A stretch of 64,000 nt of DNA from Macrotrachela quadricornifera (GCA_022393335.1 JAJEKB010021085.1:44956-108955); one strand, 5' to 3'; positions 25,786 to 35,117 are shown, counted from the stretch's first letter. A program made the numbers and translations. The notes: generated by a model not told the origin, from the letters alone.

Positions 25786-27204
25786 ATGGAAGATGCTCCC
25801 CGGACAGTTGCTCCGCAGCAAAATTTGCCTATGAGGCCCAGATCAAGTCTCAATCAAGACCGATCCTCAACCTCTGGTTCGCTCTCATTCACATCATCAT
25901 CTCCATTGTCATCTGTGCCCTCAAACTTAGTCGGACATGCGCCTATACTCTCATCGTTCGGGGGACAAGTGCCGCTAGAGAGCACCTTTGATGTTTCCAG
26001 TTCCAACAATTGTCATCTTTGTCCTCACTGTCGCAAATGCACTGGATTTAAGAGGACAAATTCCTGTATTGGAGAGCCTTGCTTGTCACATATCAAGTAT
26101 TGCGAATGCAAGAACTCGCGTGATGACGAAACCGAAGAGAGAGCCGCCGAGCAAAGGGCCGCAGAACAGAGAGCTGCAGAGAAAAGGGCCACAGAACAGA
26201 GAGCCGCCGAGCAAAGGGCCACAGAAGAGAGAGCTGCAGAGAAAAGGGCCACAGAACAGAGAGCTGCAGAGAAGACGGCCGCAGAACAGAAAGCCGCCGA
26301 GCAAAGGGCCACAGAACAGAGAGCCGCAGAGAAAAGGGCTGCAAAAGATAGAAGGGCCGCAGAACAGAGAGCCGCCGAACAGAGAGCTGCAGAGAAAAGG
26401 GCTGCAGAACAGAGAGCCGCCGAGCAAAGAGCTGCAGAAGAGAGAAGGGCCGCAGAACAGAAAGCCGCCGAGCAAAGAGCCGCAGAGCAGAGAGCCGTAG
26501 AGCAGAGAGTCGCAGAAGAAGAAAGAGACGCAATTCAGAGAGTCAGGGAAGAGCGACGGATCGCAGCTATCAAAGCCATGGAAGAGCAAAGGGCCGCAGG
26601 TCAAAGAGCTGCAGAACAGAGAGTTGGAGAAGAACAAAGAGACACAATTCAGAGAGCCGCAGAAGAGAGAAGAGTCGCAGCTATCAAAGCCATGGATGAG
26701 CAAAGGACTGCAGGTCAAAGAGCAGCAGAACAGACAGTTAGAGAAGAGGAAAGTGACATAGTTCAGAGAACCGCAGAAGAGCACTGGGTCGCAACTGAAA
26801 CAGCTGAAGAACACGCTTTGAAATTAAATGAAGAAGGATTCAGATTATTCGAAGACGGAAAAATCTTAGAAGCAGCTTTTAAAATAGAAACAGCACTCGG
26901 AAAGTATGTGGAGGCAGTTAAAAAGTTTAAAGCCGCTGCTGCAAAGAAGATCCTGGATGTTATTCACAATTCATTCGTATTTGTGATAGATGCATTCATA
27001 AAAAACGGAGCGTATGACCAAGCGAAAAAGGCAATAGCATTCGCGACACTTCATTTTCCGCGTGCAACCAATGCTTTTAGAGAAGCAGCACGAATGATAG
27101 AGAGCAATGATTGGTCTCCTAATTATACAGAGCGAAATTTGATTGGATGTGAAGAAGTGAAAAAGAATACTACTGTGCAAGTAGCGAATAGAGTGAGGGA
27201 ATAG
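25786..27204 (+). CDS. Cys-rich protein with Ala/Glu/Arg pentapeptide-repeat helix
   Basis: Single-exon frame of 472 residues from ATG 25786 to the stop at 27204. An in-frame TAG lies at 25744-25746. Residues 1-75 are Ser/Pro-rich. A Cys cluster follows (CHLCPHCRKC, later CIGEPC and YCECKN) that could bind zinc. Then comes a long run of RAAEQ-type pentapeptides (see the repeat entry), highly charged and helix-forming; its period of five is unlike a heptad coiled coil and fits a single alpha-helix or rod. The last 130 residues (ALKLNEEGFRLFEDGKILEAA onward) look like TPR- or MIT-like helical hairpins. The base composition is visibly richer in G and C than the host genes around it. The family is unknown; a structural or adaptor role is a guess. 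A foreign or transposon-borne origin is possible from composition and setting. Confidence 0.7.
   Translation: MEDAPRTVAPQQNLPMRPRSSLNQDRSSTSGSLSFTSSSPLSSVPSNLVGHAPILSSFGGQVPLESTFDVSSSNNCHLCPHCRKCTGFKRTNSCIGEPCLSHIKYCECKNSRDDETEERAAEQRAAEQRAAEKRATEQRAAEQRATEERAAEKRATEQRAAEKTAAEQKAAEQRATEQRAAEKRAAKDRRAAEQRAAEQRAAEKRAAEQRAAEQRAAEERRAAEQKAAEQRAAEQRAVEQRVAEEERDAIQRVREERRIAAIKAMEEQRAAGQRAAEQRVGEEQRDTIQRAAEERRVAAIKAMDEQRTAGQRAAEQTVREEESDIVQRTAEEHWVATETAEEHALKLNEEGFRLFEDGKILEAAFKIETALGKYVEAVKKFKAAAAKKILDVIHNSFVFVIDAFIKNGAYDQAKKAIAFATLHFPRATNAFREAARMIESNDWSPNYTERNLIGCEEVKKNTTVQVANRVRE
26146..26520 (+). repeat. 15-bp minisatellite encoding RAAEQ-type pentapeptides
   Basis: About 25 imperfect tandem units of 15 bp (consensus near agagccgcagaacag), each coding Arg-Ala-Ala-Glu-Gln/Lys with Thr, Glu or Asp variants. 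Because the unit is a multiple of three and stop-free, other frames also stay open (170 codons in +2, and 242, 146 and 95 codons on the minus strand); these are shadows. A longer, more diverged repeat of about 110 bp (ending in IAAIKAMEEQRAAGQ and its copy) continues to about 26770. Confidence 0.9.
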
Positions 27205-27231
27205 AAAATAGATAAACTGCAGTAATATTAA

Positions 27232-27325
27232 GGGGAAAAAGTGGACTTATGTACTTTTTGTGCTTCTTCGTACTTCGTGATACGTCTCTGTACTTCGGAA
27301 GTACAGAAGTCCACGTTTTTTCCCT
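27232..27325. repeat. 94-bp fold-back hairpin
   Basis: The arm 27232-27257 (ggggaaaaagtggactta...) pairs with 27300-27325 (...gaagtccacgttttttccct) as an imperfect inverted repeat, with a second small palindrome gtacttcggaagtac at 27290-27304. It starts 28 bp after the stop codon of the pentapeptide-repeat gene, so it may be a miniature fold-back element or a structured 3' UTR. Confidence 0.7.
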
Positions 27326-27429
27326 CTTTGAGTAATACTCTTAATAGTGTTGATTAATCTGTTTTATTTCATTATTTATTCTCGAACTAATCAATGTATT
27401 TTTTCTTATTTGTTCTATTCAATTGTTTT

Positions 27430-27655
27430 TCAAGCTTTTAAGCGTTCGATTTTTGTACACAGCTCTGCTTTTTTTGTACGATGTATGTAAAACAAAATCT
27501 CCTCTAGCGCTGAATCTAAGTGAATCGGATCGAAGAATGAAGTAATATTCATCAACAACTGGACGTAATCTATATATTGCAATACGGAAGTGACTGCGTC
27601 GTGGATCAATTCTTGCTTTGCTGAGCCCAATCCTCGTCAAGTGGCTCAATACATT
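27430..27655 (-). pseudogene. Short coding remnant, function unknown
   Basis: On the minus strand, NVLSHLTRIGLSK runs in one frame, and a one-step frameshift continues as QELIHDAVTSVLQYIDY, then a helical stretch ending RTKKAELCTKIERLKA and a stop. The composition looks like real protein (amphipathic helices, few low-complexity runs), but there is no in-frame ATG and the frame is broken. Its codon use resembles the two neighbouring accessory genes. It could be the last exon of a lost gene. Confidence 0.35.
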
Positions 27656-28570
27656 TTCGTCTACTGATGAAGAATGACTATCTTTTTACTTTAATTTATA
27701 TATCTAAACAAAGCTCTGACACTCGGCAAGATTGCAATGCAGATGTTTGTGGATGTCATCTCTGTGATACCATAGAACAGCTAGACTCAGTGGATTTATA
27801 GTGAGACTCTATTTAACAGAGAGAAAACCTGACAAACTGGAAAAACAAATCCTATTCATCACGGTCTTTCTTGGTCGCTCAGTATTAGCTGATATCTGAG
27901 AAAATCGCCTCAGAGATTAATCTTGGAATATAGCATTTATCTTGAAGTCATGAAGTAGGGTGTTTGATGGTGATAAGAGCATGCTACAATGATTTGATGG
28001 GTCAATCTACATAATCTTCGATTATTCTTGACAGTGTCTTATACTAATCGACTATCGTAAGTGGTTTGTTTGGAACAATTCATTTAAGTCAATTCCTCTT
28101 GTGATAAATTCCAGTAGGAGAACATACAAAACAGACGTAAGCGATGATGTTGTAAAATGACCTAAATCGAATTGTATCTACTGATTATTCTAGGAATCAA
28201 TGTTAACTAGTGCTCAATGAAATGTCATAAGAAATGGCAAGCGATCCGATAAATGTCGATTAATTGGTTTTACCACAAGAGGCCATAATTCTATTGATGA
28301 TGGCATTAATCAGAATCTGTGGATTTATTATGAAATTTTCCTTATGTGCGGGAGTGAAAAACGAATGCTGTGACAACAAATAAAATCAATTTAATTAACT
28401 AAAACTTTACACTTTAGTTTTTAAACTGAAAGAACAGTAGTTATCAAAAACACGAACCTCTGACAATAATTTGAAATTTTTTCTAATAATAATTAATCAT
28501 TCTTTGGATCTGCTGCATTATATATAGAGGATACTAGAAAATAAATTCAAAGATATGTTTTTATTTCTAG

Positions 28571-29617
28571 ATTTACTTATTGTGTTTTTTTGTAACAATA
28601 TTAGCAGCAGACTTAGACAGAAGTCTACAACATCAGATTGATAATTATCAAGCAGAAAGAAGAATAGAGTTTTTTCAAGACGGAGATCGAGATAAAAGAG
28701 TCCCAAATGAATTCAAACACGGAAAGGACGATCCAAAAGCAATAGAGAAAGTAGAGGAGTTGGTAGGGACCTTAAAAGATGGTGGCAAAGCTGGATTACC
28801 TCATTTAGGATCACTAAGTGATGAAACCGGAAGACCCATCAAAGTTTTCGATGACAAGGGGCAAGTTATACGTATTATTGGTGAGAATAAAAGTGGTGAT
28901 CCAGTAGAAGTACAATATCATAAGCCAACTGTCGATAAACCTCAAGGTCATTGGACTTTGCCAGGTGGTAAAGAACCAGCGGTTAATAATAGTGGACCAA
29001 ACAACTGTTTATTTAATGTTATTGCGCAACAAACAGGAAAAGATCCCAACCAATTAAGAAAAGATACGGTTGTTAGAATGGAAAATAATAAGACGAACCT
29101 CGCTAATCAGGCTCATGATATTAAACGATTGGAGAAGTATAAGAAAGATGCATTAACAATGGGAGGAGTGGAAGAAAGAAAAGAATTAAATCCTTCTGAA
29201 CTTCGTTTTTCGCAAACTAGTATTGGCTGTACAACAAGAGATGGAACTCCCATTGAACAGTTAGCAGAAAATATAAAACAATATGGTTTTGATGGTAATC
29301 ATCGTATTCAAGTAGTGAGAATGCAAGACGGTAAATTTACTGCATTGGATAATCGACGGGTTGCAGCGAGTGATGCAGCTCAAGTGTTAATAATAGCAGA
29401 TATTTATAATTATGATGAGATACTACATCCAGATCTACAAAAGCAGTATAAGGCGAAAACGGCACAAGCCGCCGTTCGGAAAAGAATGAATAGCAAGGAT
29501 CGTGCAAGAAACGGATATCTACAAGACGAAGTTAGAGTAAGAGGTAAAAACGTTTTCGTATCCGATTTCGTAAAGAATACACGAGAGTCTTTTCAAGAGA
29601 AATCGAATCAATTATAG
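28571..29617 (+). CDS. OTU-like protease region plus ParB-like motif, polymorphic-toxin-like; start unresolved
   Basis: The frame is open for about 348 codons to TAG 29615-29617 and has no ATG near its 5' end. It follows a TAG at 28568-28570 that may be a splice acceptor. The first residues are a hydrophobic stretch ending AA, like a signal peptide. An ATG at 28555 would enter this frame if the 7-T run at 28585-28591 were one base shorter. Residues below count from TTG 28580. About 85-125: GRPIKVFDDKGQ, VEVQYH and GHW (His 124), resembling the C-terminal half of an OTU cysteine protease. About 139-155: GPNNCLFNVIAQQTG (Cys143), resembling the OTU catalytic-Cys motif. About 239-262: QVVRMQDGKFTALDNRRVAA, like the ParB-type nuclease module of bacterial polymorphic toxins. 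The His-bearing half precedes the Cys half, as in a circularly permuted domain. Composition is less AT-rich than host genes. Horizontal acquisition is inferred; activity and target are unknown. Confidence 0.65.
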   Translation: MYLLCFFVTILAADLDRSLQHQIDNYQAERRIEFFQDGDRDKRVPNEFKHGKDDPKAIEKVEELVGTLKDGGKAGLPHLGSLSDETGRPIKVFDDKGQVIRIIGENKSGDPVEVQYHKPTVDKPQGHWTLPGGKEPAVNNSGPNNCLFNVIAQQTGKDPNQLRKDTVVRMENNKTNLANQAHDIKRLEKYKKDALTMGGVEERKELNPSELRFSQTSIGCTTRDGTPIEQLAENIKQYGFDGNHRIQVVRMQDGKFTALDNRRVAASDAAQVLIIADIYNYDEILHPDLQKQYKAKTAQAAVRKRMNSKDRARNGYLQDEVRVRGKNVFVSDFVKNTRESFQEKSNQL

Positions 29618-30615
29618 TTACGAATAAAATCATTTCTTTCATATAGTTTTACTGTTAGAATTTAAGATTTATATCATTATTGTTAGGCGCGTTCGTATTT
29701 TTCTTTTCCGTTTGCGAGTCTTTCAATTTATTTAAATTAGTTATTCCTTGTTGCATATGATTGACAGAGCGAGAGAATATTATTATTGCCAATATCTTGT
29801 ATGGGTCAGTTTTTGGTCATCCAATTTAACCTGAAGCCCTCCAAAGTTATGGTTTTTGTGAGTCGATCCGAGGTTTTATTCAAGTTTTTTCTAATCGAAT
29901 CTATGTCAAACACTATATACTATTATGTCAAAAAATAGCAGAGGACAAAAAAATTAAAAAAACTGAAGAGAATCATTTGAGATAAATGTTTTTTGTGTTT
30001 CTACCAATAGTTAATTTTTATATTTTATTGTACATAGTATTTCCATGTTACTGTTGTGAACTATCTAAATATATGATTGTAAGATTTAAATATCTATGTA
30101 TGTGTTCATTTTCTCCAGTGTAAATCCGAAATCATAATGCCCATTATGTGTCTGACTTTTGTTAAAGTTTTGTAAGTTTTCTTGTAACCTTCTTTGCTTT
30201 TGCATTTTTGTATGAATATGGAGAGAAAAGGAAAATATCACTATTCATTTTTATCCTCTACGTATACGACGTGTTGTGCTTGCTACTTCCTCTCTGCTCT
30301 TCCGTACACATATCGTTAACGGTATCAAAAATTCCTCAAAATATGAAAGCAATTTGATGAAAATTGTAATTGCTGAATCGCTAAAATCAAAGAATTATGC
30401 AAACTATGCCTATTTAATAAATTACAGTTTGATAATAATTCAATAGCTAAACACTCTTATGAAATTTACGTATACATGTAAAATGTATTCGAAAGACAAA
30501 TCTTCACCAGTTTGTTTTAGAGAACTAATTAAATTATCTATTCAGTAAGATTAGCATCAAAATTTAAAACAACTATTAACTATCTCAATGATAGAAACAA
30601 AGTGAACTATTTATT

Positions 30616-30861
30616 ATGGAGCATTTTTTTTTCGTATTATAATTGCATTCCTTCTACTCGTGTGCTCAGCAGATGATGTACCAAATTTTGTATTTGATGT
30701 TCCTAGAGTATATATCGTTAGGAGAACGAAAAAATGATAAGACAAAAGTCGACTGTACATATTTTACAACTAAGAACTATTTTGCAAAGATCTTTAATCT
30801 GAAGAATGTTTTAATCAAAGGACATTTTTTTAAGGACGAAAAGTCGGAGGATATTTCATAA
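30616..30861 (+). pseudogene. Possible small secreted protein with homopolymer frameshifts
   Basis: ATG 30616 opens Met-Glu-His-Phe, then runs into a 9-T tract (30624-30632). In the next frame there is a classic hydrophobic core (IIIAFLLLVCSA) followed by DDVPNFVFDVPRVYIVRRTKK and a stop at 30735-30737. A third frame, entered at the A run just before that stop, continues with NDKTKVDCTYFTTKNYF to TAA at 30861. The pattern suggests a secreted protein of about 80 residues broken by two one-base homopolymer changes. These could be sequencing errors or true decay. Unknown family; could also be chance. Confidence 0.3.
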
Positions 30862-32067
30862 AGGACATTCTAGCATGTATTCATAAGTTCACTGCACTTT
30901 TTACTACGGTTGTAGCAACAACAACCACAATACCACTAAATAAACCATTTCATTCATATTGTAATTCCTTACGTCTTGAAGCCTACAAAATAAAATCTTT
31001 TATAACAAAACATATGTGAACAAGTCACTTGTATTAGCTGTTCATAGATCGTACATATTCGACTTCACTTCACTATGTGCATTATATATCATCGACGATT
31101 ATGATATAATTGATGATAAATTTGATTAACCCTATTCATTTTCATGGTGATTTCTATGTCAGAAGATAAATTGATATATATTTCGTCAACTCTAATCCAT
31201 AGTTACATATTCTACTTCTTTAAACAATTCATTTTCTATGTGGATTACTACTGTAAAGTCTTTATTAAGACTTGATGTCAACATGGTCAATATTTTCACA
31301 AAATATTTGTGATGCTTATTCATATTTCAAATATTCGTCAATCAAGTATCAAGCACAAACTTTTAGTTTCATCTAAAGAGTATATTCGAAAAATATTTTA
31401 GCTCTGTTGCTCAATTACTATCAAACATCATCCAATAAGTTAAGAAAAAACCATTGTTATGACTATGGTATTTCATATGAATAAACTCTGATTCAAACAT
31501 ATTTCTCTGTCATAAAATATTTGCTTCTGTTACAAATAATTAAGGTAATTATCCAGATGAATGACATATTTGATTTGAATCCTGCTTAAGAAAAACAATA
31601 ACGATATAACTTTCCACTGAATCACAAAAAATTAATTTCTGTTTTGAAGTATGTAACATATTTGAAAAAGATTGCAGTTGAATTTTTTTTGTGAGTTTTA
31701 TCATTTGGATGAACTGTTCGATCGTCTTTTTTATTGCTTATGTATTCAATTAGTATATTCCGAAATGTTAATTTCCGTCTTCGTTCTCTTATCGTATATT
31801 TTTCCACCATTGTTTTTTATACATTATATTGCTATGGAATGAAGAATTATAATAAATAAAAAAAATATTTCAATCATATATAAGATGTCATTCAATCGAC
31901 TTAAAACAATATTTTCAATATTACTTCTAATATGTAGATCTGTTGTTCATCTATGTAAAATTAGTTTTATTATTTATATTAATATTCTTTACATGTTCAT
32001 AAAAATTTAGGATTAAATTTCTCATCCTTTTAACTTCATCATCAATAATATCAGTTTATATGATTCA

Positions 32068-32223
32068 ATGAATGACTTCGCATTATTTGATTCACTTGTA
32101 GATGTATTTTTATCGGTTTACATATTAATAGTTCTTTCCAACGATTATACATCAGCAGATGAATGTGATGTAGGACAAAAGTTGTTCGAAATATTCAAAA
32201 AGCTATTTATTCCAATCAAGTAA
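32068..32223 (+). CDS. Possible 51-residue secreted amphipathic peptide
   Basis: ATG 32068 to TAA 32221-32223. Residues 11-24 form a hydrophobic core (VDVFLSVYILIVLS). A polar stretch with a single Cys (TSADECDVG) follows, then a basic amphipathic C-terminus (QKLFEIFKKLFIPIK). The layout is like that of a short secreted cationic peptide precursor. No known family recognised, codon evidence is weak at this length, and the N-terminus lacks the usual basic residues, so this may be a chance frame. Confidence 0.3.
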   Translation: MNDFALFDSLVDVFLSVYILIVLSNDYTSADECDVGQKLFEIFKKLFIPIK

Positions 32224-32411
32224 TATTTCATTGTTGAAGCTTTTTTTATTTATATCTAATAAATGAATTCTTGTTTTCTATGTTTGATCAAGTAATTGAA
32301 ATGAATGAAATAAAGCATCATTGTGAAAACACACATAGTTATACAAAAAAACAAAAAAATCAACATTGTTTTTTATTGTTATTAACATGCGTGTGGGTGT
32401 TGCTCGTGCTT

Positions 32412-35117
32412 TCATATAGGTAGTTGACTGAAGATATCTTTAGCAGTCTGTTTCTAGAAAATAGTATATACAATCATTTAAAAAATAATCTCCTCCAACT
32501 TCCAGAAAAATATATAAACATACAGTACTTCTCCCTAATAACGACGGAAAATTTTTGCTTCATTTTGTTTTCTTTCGCGTTCATCTATTTTAATACCGAT
32601 CCCAGACCATTATATATTTGGGGAATCTTTGGATGACGCTCTTTCGAATGGTATATATCCGATCCATATTCTTCAATGTTTTGATGAAGATATCACCGGT
32701 CTACGATCAACATGTCTTCCTGTCGTTATTAGGTGCTGGTACCATAATAGCGACGGCCAGCTAAATTTTCTCCCTAATAACGACGTTTAAGCAAAATTTA
32801 TGCTAATAATTATTTTGTTTTTAAAAAATGCGTTTTTCAAGCTTATTATTCAGGAAATGAGGCCAGGTTGTATTACAAATTTTAAAGATCATCTCAAACT
32901 CTATCTATATCTAGCGGTTCATAATGATTCAATAATATCATAAGGAAATCCTAGAACCATCAAAGATTATCACGACTCAATAGAAAAAAAAAGTATCCCT
33001 AATAACGACGTCCAGCAAAATTTTCTCTCTAATAACGACGCCAAGCTATTTTTTTTCCCTAATAACGACGATAAGGTGATTCTACATCACCACAATGAGT
33101 CTAGCTAATTTTTCTCCCTAATAACGACGTCCAGCTAAATTTTCTCCCTAATAACGNNNNNNNNNNNNNNNNNNNNNNNNNNNNNNNNNNNNNNNNNNNN
33201 NNNNNNNNNNNNNNNNNNNNNNNNNNNNNNNNNNNNNNNNNNNNNNNNNNNNNNNNNNNNNNNNNNNNNNNNNNNNNNNNNNNNNNNNNNNNNNNNNNNN
33301 NNNNNNNNNNNNNNNNNNNNNNNNNNNNNNNNNNNNNNNNNNNNNNNNNNNNNNNNNNNNNNNNNNNNNNNNNNNNNNNNNNNNNNNNNNNNNNNNNNNN
33401 NNNNNNNNNNNNNNNNNNNNNNNNNNNNNNNNNNNNNNNNNNNNNNNNNNNNNNNNNNNNNNNNNNNNNNNNNNNNNNNNNNNNNNNNNNNNNNNNNNNN
33501 NNNNNNNNNNNNNNNNNNNNNNNNNNNNNNNNNNNNNNNNNNNNNNNNNNNNNNNNNNNNNNNNNNNNNNNNNNNNNNNNNNNNNNNNNNNNNNNNNNNN
33601 NNNNNNNNNNNNNNNNNNNNNNNNNNNNNNNNNNNNNNNNNNNNNNNNNNNNNNNNNNNNNNNNNNNNNNNNNNNNNNNNNNNNNNNNNNNNNNNNNNNN
33701 NNNNNNNNNNNNNNNNNNNNNNNNNNNNNNNNNNNNNNNNNNNNNNNNNNNNNNNNNNNNNNNNNNNNNNNNNNNNNNNNNNNNNNNNNNNNNNNNNNNN
33801 NNNNNNNNNNNNNNNNNNNNNNNNNNNNNNNNNNNNNNNNNNNNNNNNNNNNNNNNNNNNNNNNNNNNNNNNNNNNNNNNNNNNNNNNNNNNNNNNNNNN
33901 NNNNNNNNNNNNNNNNNNNNNCGTTATTAGGGAGAAAATTTAGCTGGACGTCGTTATTAGGGAGAAAAATTAGCTAGACTCATTGTGGTGATGTAGAATC
34001 ACCTTATCGTCGTTATTAGGGAAAAAAAATAGCTTGGCGTCGTTATTAGAGAGAAAATTTTGCTGGACGTCGTTATTAGGGATACTTTTTTTTTCTATTG
34101 AGTCGTGATAATCTTTGATGGTTCTAGGATTTCCTTATGATATTATTGAATCATTATGAACCGCTAGATATAGATAGAGTTTGAGATGATCTTTAAAATT
34201 TGTAATACAACCTGGCCTCATTTCCTGAATAATAAGCTTGAAAAACGCATTTTTTAAAAACAAAATAATTATTAGCATAAATTTTGCTTAAACGTCGTTA
34301 TTAGGGAGAAAATTTAGCTGGCCGTCGCTATTATGGTACCAGCACCTAATAACGACAGGAAGACATGTTGATCGTAGACCGGTGATATCTTCATCAAAAC
34401 ATTGAAGAATATGGATCGGATATATACCATTCGAAAGAGCGTCATCCAAAGATTCCCCAAATATATAATGGTCTGGGATCGGTATTAAAATAGATGAACG
34501 CGAAAGAAAACAAAATGAAGCAAAAATTTTCCGTCGTTATTAGGGAGAAGTACTGTACTTGACATAAACGATCAATTAGTTGTTCGATGTTATCAAGGGT
34601 AGCATTAGGCGAATTTGGCGGCATACACATTTCAGCCAATTGTCGACCATCGTGCTCCTATAATTACATGTTAATGTATTAATATAAAAAGAATGAAAAC
34701 AAAGAACTCACATAATTTTGATATTTTAAAACGTACAATGTTGACTTTAATATATGAGCAGCATCATCTAACTTAATTTTTGCATTACTATGTAAGGTAA
34801 TCGAACATAGTGTTCGAATAGTATCCAATACGTGCTTATAAGTTTCTTTATCGACCTATGTGAAAAGTAATGCCAAATTATATTGAATAAGTTACAAAAT
34901 TAATAGCAAATTTTACGTTAAAAGACAAGATAGCCATGTCTGTTGTACTATGAATTCGAGCTCAGCTCGACCGATATTTATTCTCCTATTTAATCTTTTG
35001 ACCTCGATAACTTCCCTTTTCTTTCTTAATTTCTTTCTTTACAATCTCATTGGCTTTCCTTATTGAACAATAGAATAGAAAAAAAGACAATCATACCATT
35101 GTTTTATTGTCAGTCAT
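32412..35117 (-). CDS. Small helical protein of unknown function, interrupted by a transposon in intron 3
   Basis: Minus-strand exons 35117-35097, 34855-34712, 34657-34559 and 32453-32412 join in phase to 101 residues: MTDNKTM, then VDKETYKHVLDTIRTLCS..., EHDGRQLAEMCMPPNSP..., and KQTAKDIFSQLPI before TGA. The protein is mostly helical, with no signal peptide or membrane segment. I do not recognise it. A 5' UTR splice acceptor precedes the ATG. The third intron (34558-32454) is now 2105 nt because a TA-flanked transposon occupies it; without the element and one TA copy it would be 70 nt, the usual size here. The element entered the TA of the donor itself, so the site reads GTACAG instead of GTATGT. 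Whether splicing still works is unknown. Confidence 0.65.
32523..34555. mobile_element. Fold-back DNA transposon, Tc1/mariner-type ends, TA target duplication
   Basis: Left arm 32523-33156 and right arm 33922-34555 are each 634 bp and look identical in inverted orientation. Both tips read CAGTACTTCTCCC inward and are flanked by TA (32521-32522 and 34556-34557), as expected for a Tc1/mariner/pogo-superfamily insertion. The tip motif tccctaataacgacg recurs inside each arm at about 32529, 32770, 32997, 33057, 33113 and 33143, plus variants near 32747 and 33032. Such subterminal copies often bind transposase. No transposase frame exists in the visible arms, and the 765-nt gap is too small for a full one. 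A non-autonomous element is most likely. Near-identity of the arms suggests recent insertion, although assembly mirroring cannot be excluded. Confidence 0.8.
33157..33921. other. Assembly gap (765 N)
   Basis: Run of N exactly at the centre of the inverted repeat, where a palindrome would defeat assembly. The true length may differ from 765. Confidence 0.99.

Larger units (their letters stand above)
27205..28554. other. Spacer between two accessory genes
   Basis: Contains a fold-back hairpin (27232-27325) and a broken coding remnant (27430-27655, -). Otherwise nothing recognised. Confidence 0.5.
29618..32411. other. Spacer with two possible small secreted-peptide genes
   Basis: No large gene. 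Two small open frames with signal-peptide-like starts are listed separately (30616-30861 and 32068-32223). The rest is AT-rich with no recognisable element. Confidence 0.45.

Noticed and set aside
26086..26814. Long minus-strand open frame (242 codons) over the pentapeptide repeat
   Set aside because: A shadow of a stop-free 15-bp repeat; the product is an endless Cys/Ser/Leu/Phe pattern, and the plus frame continues into non-repetitive protein-like sequence on both sides.
32424..32636. Two open frames (also 34442-34639, -) sharing a C-terminal part
   Set aside because: The shared part is the inverted arm of the transposon; the N-terminal part of the minus one is exon 3 of the host gene read into the element.
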